Below, piece by piece: positions 25,353-33,374 of a DNA stretch of 64,000 nt. The stretch spans positions 1-64,000 of the forward strand of contig JAEYRB010000023.1 in NCBI GenBank assembly GCA_023409735.1. Reading direction: 5' to 3'. Numbering within the stretch: the first letter of the stretch is position 1; each line of letters opens with the position of its first letter. The notes under the pieces were generated by a model that searched no databases, was not told the DNA's origin, and was given only the letters and a program-made list of their open reading frames with translations. Both the position numbers and the translations under genes were made by a program. Source of the DNA: Bacillota bacterium (GTDB lineage: Bacteria > Bacillota > Clostridia > Acetivibrionales > DTU013).

Positions 25353-25414
25353 TTCAGTCTTCCTTTCAATAAAAATGCAAACTCCAGCCGCTAATTCCCC
25401 TTTTGTCGGTGGGG

Positions 25415-25939
25415 TTACTGAACATCAATCTGGCACATTTTCATGGTGGTCAGAGCAGCCTCATGGGTATCAGGGGTGACACCTGCGCAGCAGGCGGCGT
25501 TAACTATAATCGCCTTCTCGGGAAAACTGGCCTTCAGCAGTAGGGCATTGGACACCACACAGATGTCAGTACACAGTCCCACCAGCTCAATCTCGAAATC
25601 TTCGTCGCCTGCCTTCTCCCGAATCAGCTTCGGCAGGATGGTGCTTCCAAATGTGGGCTTTTCCACGGGAGTAAAGTCCTTTTCGGCAAGGGCTGCTGCT
25701 ACCTGTACATCCAGCTGCCAGCCTTCAGTGCCCCGGATGCAGTGGGGAATCGGGAGCTTTCTGCCCTCGGCGGTTTCCATATAGTCTTCAAAGTGCGTGT
25801 CGTAGGTTACGAAGATGTCACCATCAAAGTCAGCAATCTTCTCGGTAACGGCGGGAACAATAGCCACGGCCTCGGGGGTTCCCAGAGCACCGTCTACAAA
25901 GTCCTTCTGCATATCAACTACAATCAAGAATCTTTTCAT
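25415..25939 (-). CDS. pncA: Nicotinamidase (isochorismatase family)
   Basis: The 174-residue hydrolase has the catalytic triad Asp9 (VVDMQKDF), Lys94 and Cys127 (CTDICVVSN). It also has the metal-site set Asp47/His49 (YDTHFEDY) and His66 (PIPHC), as in PncA-type nicotinamidases. It converts nicotinamide to nicotinate, which the adjacent PncB uses. GAGGTG precedes the ATG. Like pncB it is GC-richer than its neighbours. No known NAD-regulator site was recognised upstream. Confidence 0.93.
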   Translation of the reverse strand: MKRFLIVVDMQKDFVDGALGTPEAVAIVPAVTEKIADFDGDIFVTYDTHFEDYMETAEGRKLPIPHCIRGTEGWQLDVQVAAALAEKDFTPVEKPTFGSTILPKLIREKAGDEDFEIELVGLCTDICVVSNALLLKASFPEKAIIVNAACCAGVTPDTHEAALTTMKMCQIDVQ

Positions 25940-26314
25940 AGTATCACACCTCTTTCAAATGACGCTTGAAAAAAGACATAAGCTAGAATAAAGAAAATAA
26001 TACAACCAATTATTAATCTATGTATTACCCAAATATCATATTATTTATATTTTCAGTTTACAATAATGTTTAACGTATTGCAATCAATGGAATGAAAAGG
26101 CCGTATGTAGAGATGTAATTCTTTACATCAGGATGGCCTTGCCGCCTCCTGTATTTTATTGCTCGCAGTCATATGTTGCTGTAAGGCCCTCATTCTTTTT
26201 TATTATAAACCAATTGCATTTATTCGGACAGGTAATGATCCGATATCTGTTGCTTCATTATATAAGCCACAGACATAGTACTAACTAGAAGTCAGATATT
26301 CTATATTCTTATAC
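25940..26314. other. Intergenic region upstream of pncA, with one hairpin
   Basis: This AT-rich stretch separates pncA from a minus-strand gene ending at 26315. Apart from the hairpin at 26098-26141 I see no gene, repeat or known RNA in it. Confidence 0.4.
26098..26141 (-). terminator. Terminator-like stem-loop downstream of the VCBS-like gene
   Basis: The outer arms AAGGCC/GGCCTT and inner arms GATGTAA/TTACATC form a two-part stem. On the minus strand it is followed by TTTTC. It lies about 170 bases after the stop of the gene ending at 26315. Confidence 0.55.
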
Positions 26315-27037
26315 TTACGCCCCAAAAATAGCTACAAACTGTCTATCTAAAATAAACCTATTATTATCCCATTTTAAAATATTTTGAATAAAGCCTAAAG
26401 CATCGGCATTATATCTTCCTGCTATCTTTTGAAATGCTAATAACTCATATACTCTGTTTGCGTCAAAATCTATAGGATACAAGCCGCTTAACGGATTTAC
26501 AAACCCGGAAATAGCACTCTTTAATTTGCCGTTTGAATCATATATTTCACTTAAATATTCAAGTCCTTTATAAGATATATCTAATATATATCTCGTATTG
26601 TTATTTTTGCTTACTACTTCAACCTTATAGAAGTCCCTATACGTCACTTCATATTGATATTCCTGATTATATATATTGTAATCAAAAATTAGCCTCGGAA
26701 TATTGTAAGCAAACGAGTATATATAATAATAAGTAATTCCGCCGCTTCCACCTGAAGTAATACTAATTAAAATATCGTATACTTCGTCACCGGTAAAATC
26801 GCTTAAATAGAGTATAGGATTATAACCTGCATTTTCACCAGGTAATGTAACACTTTTGGATGTACCTGTTCTTCCATCCCTTACTATAAGTGTTATGTAT
26901 TGAATAAATGGACTGTCAGGTGTTTTTATGCCAGTCAAATAAACATCATCAGGTATTCTATCACCAGTCACATCTCCCCTTATAAACGAAACAATATTTG
27001 ACTGTCTAATATTTGCATTAAAAGAATAATTATTCAT
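26315..27037 (-). CDS. VCBS/FG-GAP-repeat-like protein of unknown function
   Basis: The 240-residue protein contains calcium-loop-like repeats: 'RGDVTGDRIPDDVYL' near residue 19, 'LSDFTGDEVYDILI' near residue 78, and a degenerate 'IDFDANRVYELLAF' near residue 202. These match the D-x-D/N-G-D pattern of integrin-type FG-GAP or VCBS repeats. There is no signal peptide, and Tyr, Ile and Asn are very common. It may be a cytoplasmic or spore-coat-associated protein, as similar short proteins occur in spore formers. The DNA is markedly AT-rich compared with pncA-pncB next to it. Confidence 0.65.
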   Translation of the reverse strand: MNNYSFNANIRQSNIVSFIRGDVTGDRIPDDVYLTGIKTPDSPFIQYITLIVRDGRTGTSKSVTLPGENAGYNPILYLSDFTGDEVYDILISITSGGSGGITYYYIYSFAYNIPRLIFDYNIYNQEYQYEVTYRDFYKVEVVSKNNNTRYILDISYKGLEYLSEIYDSNGKLKSAISGFVNPLSGLYPIDFDANRVYELLAFQKIAGRYNADALGFIQNILKWDNNRFILDRQFVAIFGA

Positions 27038-27169
27038 ATATACCCCTTCATCATGGCTTTATTTTATTCTATGGTAAAGTTGATATATATGTTCTATGAT
27101 AAGTTAACATAAAACCTGAAGAACTCATATACTGTATGAAGAACTCTATCCAAATGTGGAGGAATAAAC

Positions 27170-27667
27170 ATGACAACTTTCGGCTCTTTCTCAGGCATTG
27201 TTACTATGATTAATGATTTTATGATCGGCACCGGAGAATCAATAGGTTGCTTTAAACTAATGACTGTGGGAAATGGGGATGGAAATATTGTAAATTTTGT
27301 TATATCTCCGGCAACTTACTTTGTAAACAATGTAATGATTGCAGTTGGAAATACAGTAACAGGATTTTATGATGCAAATGCTCCTGTGCCTCTGATTTAC
27401 CCACCACAATATCAAGCAATTGTTATATCAAGATTTGAACCAGGTCAAAATGTGAAAGTAGACTATTTTAATGGACAGTTGTTAAGTAGTGATGGTTCCC
27501 TAAAGCTAAACATCGCTCCTTTTACTCTGATAACACTGCAAAATGGGCAAGCGTTTACTGCGAACCCGGCAAACCATGACCTGATTGTTCAATACGGCCC
27601 AACTACAATGAGTATTCCGGCTCAAACTACACCATATAAAATTATTGTTTTGTGCCCAAGGGTATAA
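27170..27667 (+). CDS. Uncharacterised conserved-looking protein
   Basis: The 165-residue protein is beta-rich, with Gly, Asn and Val common and no signal peptide, charged tail or cysteine cluster. The core reads 'NFVISPATYFVNNVMIAVGN' and 'YPPQYQAIVISRFEPGQNVK', which suggests a small all-beta (OB or sandwich-like) domain. GGAGG precedes the ATG by eight bases. It is divergent from the VCBS-like gene. The family is not recognised and no function is proposed. Confidence 0.7.
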   Translation: MTTFGSFSGIVTMINDFMIGTGESIGCFKLMTVGNGDGNIVNFVISPATYFVNNVMIAVGNTVTGFYDANAPVPLIYPPQYQAIVISRFEPGQNVKVDYFNGQLLSSDGSLKLNIAPFTLITLQNGQAFTANPANHDLIVQYGPTTMSIPAQTTPYKIIVLCPRV

Positions 27668-27695
27668 GGCAGCAGCAAAGATAAAAGTAATATAT

Positions 27696-27819
27696 TCCGC
27701 TTAATTCAATATGTAACTATTCCTTTGATAATAATGCATTGAAGAAAATTCCGGGTGTTATACCAAGTAATTTGAATGTACCGATAAGTGACGATTTAGA
27801 AAACTGGCTAGAAGTCTGA
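27696..27819 (+). pseudogene. Short C-terminal gene remnant
   Basis: One plus-strand frame reads 'NYSFDNNALKKIPGVIPSNL' then 'NVPISDDLENWLEV' and a stop at 27817-27819. No start codon or ribosome site lies upstream, and the frame opens after a TAA. It looks like the tail of a deleted gene of unknown family. Confidence 0.3.
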
Positions 27820-27866
27820 AAAATACCAAAAATTCAGATAATGAGATTTTAGGATACAGACACGTT

Positions 27867-27903
27867 AAAGGCCTTCCAGGTGAAATCCTGAAAGGCCTTA
27901 TTT
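27867..27903. terminator. Terminator hairpin next to tRNA-fMet
   Basis: AAGGCCTT arms (27868-27875 and 27892-27899) and CAGG/CCTG inner pairs form a stem followed by TATTT on the plus strand. It abuts the 3' end of the minus-strand tRNA at 27907 and may end transcription from both sides. Confidence 0.65.
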
Positions 27904-27906
27904 AAC

Positions 27907-27983
<77 letters not shown>

Positions 27984-28029
27984 ATATATAAAACTTTGCT
28001 TGCGGCATCCATCTCTCAACCGCTTAATT

Positions 28030-28058
28030 AGTATAACACTGTAACTATGTAATTGCAA
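28030..28058 (-). promoter_or_regulatory. Promoter of tRNA-fMet
   Basis: On the minus strand TTGCAA (28053-28058) and TATACT (28030-28035) have 17-bp spacing, about 47 bases upstream of the tRNA 5' end. Confidence 0.6.
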
Positions 28059-28421
28059 GTGCTAATTTTAGGCATCTGCGATGTAATCAAGTAATATATC
28101 AGTACTTATATTGCCTTGAAACCGTTGAAACCAGCAATACATCACTCTTTGGACTTAAGACATTATACATTGCAAGTATCTCTATATTATATTGATAAAA
28201 AACTGCAGATACCATTTTACATCAAATATGTAAGCGAATCCACTATTTGCCTGCCGGTAAGATGCTCACTGATAGATGCCTAAGAGGTATTAATCCATGA
28301 AAGTTATGTATCTATTGTATCAGTACCTCTGTTGAGGCCTACAAGCAAGGCTTCCTAATTATCATCCTTCTGCTTAGCAGCTTTTGATAAGCTTTCAAAT
28401 TAGCTTCCGGCATGAATATAG
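28059..28421. other. Intergenic region between the two tRNA genes, nothing recognised
   Basis: This AT-rich region of about 360 bases has stops in all frames at short intervals. I see no tRNA, repeat or known RNA motif in it. Confidence 0.4.
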
Positions 28422-28459
28422 AAAAAACCGAAGCTTTATCTAAATAGAAAAAACTTCGG
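28422..28459 (-). terminator. Terminator of tRNA-Leu
   Basis: On the minus strand CCGAAG and CTTCGG form a stem that can extend through TTT/AAA pairs. It is followed by TTTTTTC. It begins four bases after the tRNA-Leu CCA end. Confidence 0.75.
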
Positions 28460-28462
28460 ATC

Positions 28463-28548
28463 TGGTGCCGCTGATCGGACTTGAACCGATACGATGTTGC
28501 CACCGAGGGATTTTAAGTCCCTTGTGTCTGCCATTCCACCACAGCGGC
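28463..28548 (-). tRNA. tRNA-Leu (TAA)
   Basis: The 86-nt minus-strand sequence begins GCCGCTGTGGTGG and has anticodon TAA in 'GGGACTTAAAATCCC'. It has a long variable arm ('TCGGTGGCAACATCG'), T-loop 'GGTTCAAGTCC', and ends GCGGCACCA with the CCA encoded. The long variable arm and the anticodon identify tRNA-Leu. Confidence 0.96.
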
Positions 28549-28667
28549 GAGTAGGATTGAAAATTTCACTCCATAATTTAGTCAATAAATCAAATATAGA
28601 ATTTTTCAACTATAATATAATAACATCTAGCTTTATAAAAAGCAAGTGTCAGCATAATCCAAACTAA

Positions 28668-29105
28668 TTAATAATATTGAGCAGATTTGCGATATCCTCC
28701 GCTGCCCCTCTTTGACTCAAAATTCTTCTTGAGGTCGTGCATTCTGTCGTCGCTGTCCTTCATATACTTTGCAAGACGGTCTTCAAACGACATATTTTCA
28801 TTACTACTTCTGTTCCAATCCATATCCGCCGGTGGCCTAACTGCCTTTGGTGCTGTCTTAGGAGCTGTTTTACGGTCAATGGCTTTTTTGATTGACAAGC
28901 TTATTTTACCATTTTCCATGGATAAAACCTTAACCTTAACTTCTTGATTCTCCTGCAAATGATTCTTAATATCCTTTACATACTCCTCAGCGATTTCTGA
29001 GATGTGAACAAGGCCCGTTTTACCTTCGGGTAGTTGAATAAAAGCTCCAAAATTGGTGATGCCGGCAACTTTACCTTCAACTATATTACCAACCTCAACA
29101 AGCAT
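28668..29105 (-). CDS. yabR: S1 RNA-binding domain protein, YabR/GSP13-like
   Basis: The ~145-residue protein has one S1 domain at residues ~1-75 ('VEGKVAGITNFGAFIQLPEG', 'GLVHISEIAEEYV', 'KVKVLSMENGKISLSIKKA'). A proline/lysine linker and a charged C-terminal tail follow. This layout is that of YabR/general stress protein 13, which associates with ribosomes. ATG 29105 is preferred; AGGAGG lies 12 bases upstream, across a T-run. In Firmicutes yabR follows divIC, as it does here, which supports the assignment. Confidence 0.88.
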   Translation of the reverse strand: MLVEVGNIVEGKVAGITNFGAFIQLPEGKTGLVHISEIAEEYVKDIKNHLQENQEVKVKVLSMENGKISLSIKKAIDRKTAPKTAPKAVRPPADMDWNRSSNENMSFEDRLAKYMKDSDDRMHDLKKNFESKRGSGGYRKSAQYY

Positions 29106-29272
29106 ACTGAAAAAAAACCTCCTTAACATTTATAAAAACGGCCTAAACCGTTGTTGGTACTCACATCCCACTTATATCATTGTATAAAAAAGTAATTTAG
29201 ATTATATAGCATATGAAATAATTCGTCAAGGCTCTATTTATAAGGGCTGTAAGAAATTTCATCAGCTCAAAG

Positions 29273-29560
29273 CTATTTATTGCCTATGTCTACATAAACT
29301 GTTTCATTTTCTTTAACCATTCCCAGTTTTTCTCTTGCTACCTTTTCCTTATACGCATCGCTATTGATCATTTCTTTTTCTTTTGTCAGCTGCTCGTTAA
29401 CCTTCTCTTCTTCAGCTATTTTACTTTCTATCCTATTAAGCTCATCATTTTTGGAATTTATCAACTTTTGTTGATCAATTGCCGCATAGGATAAGTACAA
29501 AAAAATGGCCAGCAGTAATATAACACCAAATGCTGAATTTTTCTTTTTGTTTTTGTTCAT
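29273..29560 (-). CDS. divIC: Septum formation initiator DivIC/FtsB family
   Basis: The 95-residue protein has a short basic N-terminus, one membrane span ('FGVILLLAIFLYLSYAAI', residues ~11-28) and an extracytoplasmic coiled coil ('LNRIESKIAEEEKVNEQLTK'). It ends with the family signature 'AYKEKVAREKLGMVKENETV'. DivIC acts with FtsL and DivIB in the divisome and in sporulation septation. Its place between yabQ and yabR is the conserved one. AAGGAG precedes the ATG. Confidence 0.93.
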   Translation of the reverse strand: MNKNKKKNSAFGVILLLAIFLYLSYAAIDQQKLINSKNDELNRIESKIAEEEKVNEQLTKEKEMINSDAYKEKVAREKLGMVKENETVYVDIGNK

Positions 29561-29768
29561 GTTTATTACTCCTTATCGGAGGATGTCTTTTGTTTTAGCA
29601 TAGGCCTTGATGCCTTTATGCTTAGTTGTTGTAGAATTTATCCCTTTTCATTATTAATTCTATGCATATTTCGAAATTCCTGCTACTTAAAATTTTTTTC
29701 TTGATTTTTGTACAAATCTTTTTATGGTTATTTCTCTTTTTATGGTTGCTGCTAAGCCTTTCTGTCTT

Positions 29769-30329
29769 TTACTTTTTCTTTTTGCTCTTTTCTTTTATCT
29801 TTTTATTTTTTCCTTTTTTACCCCGCTTTTTATTTCTTGCTTTTGTTTTATGCCTGTTCTTTGCCTTGCTTTTCGCTTTAGCTTTCCTGTCAGCTCTAGC
29901 CTTGCTCATTGCAGCTTTTATTCTGCATACAAGCTTTTTCACAGGTGCTTTCAATGCTCGGCATATAAGCCTTACAGGATAAGATACAACAAATATCATG
30001 GTTTTAAATGCCCTGATAAATAGATTAATAATGAAAAGTGAAGCATTAATTACGATTCTGCTGAATAATAGCTCATAAAACACTGCGCCTAATAATGCCC
30101 CCAAAAACATATACACTCTTAGCTCGCCGCTATTACAATAATATATGATGGCAGACATTATGAGAGCAGAAAATATCCAGAACAGCAGATCCTCTGCATA
30201 TATTGACACCCTTCCCGGCTTCAGAGCTTTTCTTATTATTCGGAAAATGTCGAAGAGGAACGATATTGCTATTCCGCATAATATTGTACAAAAGAAAATG
30301 TAAACCTGATTGCTTATAGAAACAATCAT
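29769..30329 (-). CDS. yabQ: Spore cortex biosynthesis protein YabQ, with a long basic tail
   Basis: The 186-residue protein has four to five membrane segments over residues 1-125, with the YabQ pattern 'FLFDIFRIIRKALKPGRVSI' and 'EDLLFWIFSALIMSAIIYY'. The last ~45 residues are almost entirely Lys, Arg, Ala and Ser and would lie in the cytoplasm as a strongly basic tail. YabQ is needed for spore cortex formation. It overlaps yabP by four bases. Confidence 0.92.
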   Translation of the reverse strand: MIVSISNQVYIFFCTILCGIAISFLFDIFRIIRKALKPGRVSIYAEDLLFWIFSALIMSAIIYYCNSGELRVYMFLGALLGAVFYELLFSRIVINASLFIINLFIRAFKTMIFVVSYPVRLICRALKAPVKKLVCRIKAAMSKARADRKAKAKSKAKNRHKTKARNKKRGKKGKNKKIKEKSKKKK

Positions 30330-30619
30330 TTGAACATCCGGGCGAGCAATCCTCCGCCCCTATTCCTTGAGTTGTCCTTATCGGAATACTCACAGCTTAC
30401 AATCTCACCTTCGACAACCAACTCTGAGCTGTCAAGACTTAATTTGTTTATATGGAGGTCCATACCTTTTATTATGAGTAGCCCAAGCTCTGTATCCACA
30501 ATAATGCAAACATCATTGAAGCTTTCAACGTCAATGACCCCGGATATACTCATCCTTTCCCTGTTTTCAAGGATAATATTCTGAACCTTCGGCTTAATGA
30601 TCTTCTTTTCCTCAGTCAT
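30326..30619 (-). CDS. yabP: Sporulation protein YabP
   Basis: The 97-residue protein carries the YabP domain ('LENRERMSISGVIDVESFND', 'LLIIKGMDLHINKLSLDSSE', 'VEGEIVSCEYSD'). YabP acts with YabQ in cortex assembly and is expressed in the mother cell in Bacillus. The gene is translationally coupled to yabQ. A stem-loop terminator at 30698-30737 separates it from rqcP, so yabPQ probably has its own promoter. CATATAAT lies 50-60 bases upstream of the ATG, but whether it is read by sigma-E or sigma-A is open. Confidence 0.93.
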   Translation of the reverse strand: MTEEKKIIKPKVQNIILENRERMSISGVIDVESFNDVCIIVDTELGLLIIKGMDLHINKLSLDSSELVVEGEIVSCEYSDKDNSRNRGGGLLARMFK

Positions 30620-30697
30620 TTATATCCCCCTATTCTAAGGGCTCTTCTACTATAATGATTATATGTTTGTACAATAGATAAAATGATAAATAAAGAA

Positions 30698-30737
30698 ATC
30701 TCACCAATAACAGTATAATACCTGTTACAGGTGAGAT
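30698..30737 (-). terminator. Terminator between rqcP and yabP
   Basis: The arms ATCTCACC/GGTGAGAT and inner TAACAG/CTGTTA form a long stem. On the minus strand it is followed by TTCTTTATTT. It separates the housekeeping mazG-hup-rqcP genes from the sporulation and division genes. Confidence 0.75.
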
Positions 30738-30766
30738 CGCATGATTGAAACTATTTTATTTTGCTT

Positions 30767-31006
30767 TTATTTAATAATGTACATTTCCTTTGAATCAGCT
30801 TTTGTAACATGTTCTGCTACAGATGTAACCTCCACCCTTGTAAGACTGCTTCCAAACCTGATTTCTATAATATCTCCAACCTTTACCTCAGCTCCGGGCT
30901 TGGCAGTTTTGCCATTTATCGTTACATGTCCTGTCTCACATGCCTCATTTGCCAATGTGCGCCGTTTTATAAGTCTAGATACCTTCAAATATTTGTCTAC
31001 CCTCAT
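30767..31006 (-). CDS. rqcP: S4-domain RNA-binding protein RqcP (YlmH/Hsp15-like, YabO)
   Basis: The 79-residue protein is a single S4 domain: 'MRVDKYLKVSRLIKRRTLANEAC' spans the N-terminus, followed by 'GHVTINGKTAKPGAEVKVGD'. RqcP binds stalled 50S-peptidyl-tRNA complexes and assists RqcH in alanine tailing. The neighbourhood hup-rqcP-yabP is the usual one in spore formers. Confidence 0.92.
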   Translation of the reverse strand: MRVDKYLKVSRLIKRRTLANEACETGHVTINGKTAKPGAEVKVGDIIEIRFGSSLTRVEVTSVAEHVTKADSKEMYIIK

Positions 31007-31074
31007 TCAATACAACCCCTATCCAAATAATACTCCGTTTATCAGCATATGTAATAGCTGCTGTCCGGATAAAA

Positions 31075-31350
31075 TTATTTATTAACCATATCCTTTAAAA
31101 CCTTACCCACTCTAAATACAGGTGCCTTTGAGGCTTTTATGGTAATCTCCTTTTTAGTCTGGGGATTTATGCCCTTCCTTTCGGGCTTTTCTCTGACCTC
31201 GAATGTTCCAAAGCCTACCAGTTGCACCTTATCGCCATTTACAAGAGCTTGCTCAATGCTTTCTACGATCGCATTCAAAGCTTTTTCTGCATCAACCTTC
31301 GTCAATTCACTCTTCTCTGAAATACTTTTCACAAGATCTGCCTTATTCAT
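31075..31350 (-). CDS. hup: HU family DNA-binding protein
   Basis: The 91-residue protein is a complete HU: 'MNKADLVKSISEKSELTK', then the signature 'GFGTFEVREKPERKGINPQT' with the DNA-intercalating Asn-Pro in the beta arm, and 'APVFRVGKVLKDMV' at the end. It compacts and bends DNA. GGGAGG precedes the ATG. Confidence 0.97.
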   Translation of the reverse strand: MNKADLVKSISEKSELTKVDAEKALNAIVESIEQALVNGDKVQLVGFGTFEVREKPERKGINPQTKKEITIKASKAPVFRVGKVLKDMVNK

Positions 31351-31365
31351 GTAATTTACCTCCCA

Positions 31366-32181
31366 TTAGTCCTTGTTATTTTCATCAACCTTATCCGCGA
31401 GCTGTATCTTTGCCTCATTCCATAATTCATCCATCTCTGCAAGGCTCATATCTTCCATCTTCTTACCTGCTTTACCGCTTTGCTTTTCAATGTACTCAAA
31501 TCTCCTGATAAACTTATTTATTGTTCCTGTTAAAGCAAGCTCAGGCTGAACCTTAAGAAATCTGGATAAATTGACGAGAGCAAATATTGCATCCCCCAGT
31601 TCATCAGTTATTCTTTCCATGTTTTTACTTTTATATACATCTCTAAGCTCCCGAATTTCCTCATCCACCTTGTCAAACACGTCATCTATATCGTCCCAGT
31701 CAAAACCGACCTGAGCCGCCTTCTGCTGGACCTTGTAGCTTCTCATAAGAGCCGGAAGATTTGAGGGCACATCCTTTAAAACACCTGTTTGACTTTTAAG
31801 CTTCTTTTCTTTCTTTTTTAAAGCTTCCCAGTTTATGAGCACCTGTTCTGATGTATCAGCCGTGACATCCCCAAAAATATGCGGATGTCTGTAAATAAGC
31901 TTTGAGCAGATCTCCGTAGTTACATCATTGATATCAAAGGTTCCCTCTTCCTTTGCTATCTGGGCATGGAAGACTATCTGCAGCAGCAGGTCGCCAAGCT
32001 CATTGCAGAATTTGCCCTTATCCCCCGCATCAAGGGCTTCGAGCGCCTCATAGGTTTCCTCGATCATGCATATCTTAATGCTCTCGTGTGTCTGCTCTCT
32101 GTCCCAGGGACAGCCATTTTCAGCTCTAAGTTTTGCCATTATATCTAAAAGGTCATTAAAATCATATTTTTTATCAGCCAC
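31366..32181 (-). CDS. mazG: Nucleoside triphosphate pyrophosphohydrolase MazG
   Basis: The 271-residue protein has two MazG domains. The first carries the metal-binding EExxE ('EETYEALEAL') and 'ELGDLLLQIVFHA', and the second has 'RITDELGDAIFALVNLSRFL'. It hydrolyses aberrant NTPs to NMP and pyrophosphate. The start is GTG at 32181, with AAGGAG nine bases upstream. It heads the conserved mazG-hup-rqcP cluster, with a 15-base gap to hup. Confidence 0.93.
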   Translation of the reverse strand: MADKKYDFNDLLDIMAKLRAENGCPWDREQTHESIKICMIEETYEALEALDAGDKGKFCNELGDLLLQIVFHAQIAKEEGTFDINDVTTEICSKLIYRHPHIFGDVTADTSEQVLINWEALKKKEKKLKSQTGVLKDVPSNLPALMRSYKVQQKAAQVGFDWDDIDDVFDKVDEEIRELRDVYKSKNMERITDELGDAIFALVNLSRFLKVQPELALTGTINKFIRRFEYIEKQSGKAGKKMEDMSLAEMDELWNEAKIQLADKVDENNKD

Positions 32182-32351
32182 TTCTATGATCTCCTTCTTT
32201 ACGTGTTTATCCTTCTTCTCATTATTCTATCCTATTTCTGCATATTATAGCAAATTAATTACTGACGGGCATTCGATGCAGCATTCTCTGAGCTCAGTAT
32301 ATTGTTGCTGCAGCCGGCAGTAAGTTTTATATATTGTGCTGCTAAATTGTT

Positions 32352-33374
32352 TTAGGGCTGTTTCGTAAATTCCATGCTGTCCCTCAAATACTCCGCCATA
32401 TACTTGCTGACCTTTTCCGCTCCCCATTTATTCAGGTGCTGGGCGTGGTGACAAGCATCTTCAAAGTCATCATATTCAAGTCCGATTTCATCGTACAGCA
32501 TATTGAAGTCAACATAACTTACACCTTCCTCATCACACAAGCCCATAATTTGTTCATAGAAATTCTCATAATGTACATTTGCCGCATAAATGTCATTGAA
32601 CGGTGCCGCTGTTACTATAAGCCTGATATTACTTTCCTTACATATCCTTACTATACGCTTGAAAAACCTGATAGAATAAGCATTTACTTCTGGTACGAAT
32701 TTTATATCAGTCTTTTCTTTGTATTTCTCAATAGTCTCCTCTGACATTTTTGAATCCAATGCAAAAAACCCGTTGAAGTTGCTGACGTCAACCTTCGCCC
32801 TGCCAGACAGGTTCCTGAGGTTCGCCTCCATTATATCTGTTTTCTTCCAGTTGTTGTGGCAGCGGAATAGGCCAATGCTCATTTTGAGTGCCTCCAGCTT
32901 ATCGGGAAAGATCTCAAAGCAGGCCATTACCTTTCTTATTCCCGGCCTCATCGCATCAATATTAGCAACATATCCTTCATAAGAAGAGTCCGATCTGCCG
33001 AAGGCATATGCTTCAAGTATTATCGTCTCAGGGTTCTGCCGCTTCAGCATATCCCTCAGTGTGTAATACACCATATCGATCTTCTGGTCTGGGAGGCCTG
33101 CATTAAATACCCTTTTACCAATGATCGGCTCGATTACGGCAGGATCAAAGGTACAATAGGCATGAGAATTACCAATAAACATAACGTCTACGGAATTGGC
33201 CTCAATACTGTCAATCTTCCTCTTTCTTTCAATAACGCTTCCTCCGCTTTGAAGCAGCGTTTCCAAGAAAAGCACAAGGATCAACAGCAACGCTGTAAAT
33301 GCCGCGATCTTTACAGATACTATAAGCCTCACTTTATTAGAACTGGAAGTAGATAAATTGTGCTCCATTTGCAT
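32352..33374 (-). CDS. SGNH/DltD-like membrane-anchored partner of an MBOAT acyltransferase
   Basis: The ~340-residue protein has one N-terminal membrane span ('LIVSVKIAAFTALLLILVLF'). An extracytoplasmic SGNH-like domain follows, with 'VDVMFIGNSHAYCTFDPAVI' (Gly-Asn-Ser nucleophile block) and a C-terminal 'DACHHAQHLNKWGAEKVSKY' carrying the D-x-x-H pair. Proteins of this type complete acyl transfer from MBOAT proteins to surface polymers, like AlgX/AlgJ or DltD. The gene overlaps the MBOAT gene by about 38 bases. Several in-frame ATGs exist near the start; 33374 has GGAG nine bases upstream. Confidence 0.8.
   Translation of the reverse strand: MQMEHNLSTSSSNKVRLIVSVKIAAFTALLLILVLFLETLLQSGGSVIERKRKIDSIEANSVDVMFIGNSHAYCTFDPAVIEPIIGKRVFNAGLPDQKIDMVYYTLRDMLKRQNPETIILEAYAFGRSDSSYEGYVANIDAMRPGIRKVMACFEIFPDKLEALKMSIGLFRCHNNWKKTDIMEANLRNLSGRAKVDVSNFNGFFALDSKMSEETIEKYKEKTDIKFVPEVNAYSIRFFKRIVRICKESNIRLIVTAAPFNDIYAANVHYENFYEQIMGLCDEEGVSYVDFNMLYDEIGLEYDDFEDACHHAQHLNKWGAEKVSKYMAEYLRDSMEFTKQP

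Noticed and set aside
29662..30023. Hydrophobic Phe/Leu-rich plus-strand frames resembling membrane proteins
   Set aside because: They are antisense to the Lys/Arg-rich tail of YabQ, where AAA/AAG codons read as TTT/CTT on the other strand.
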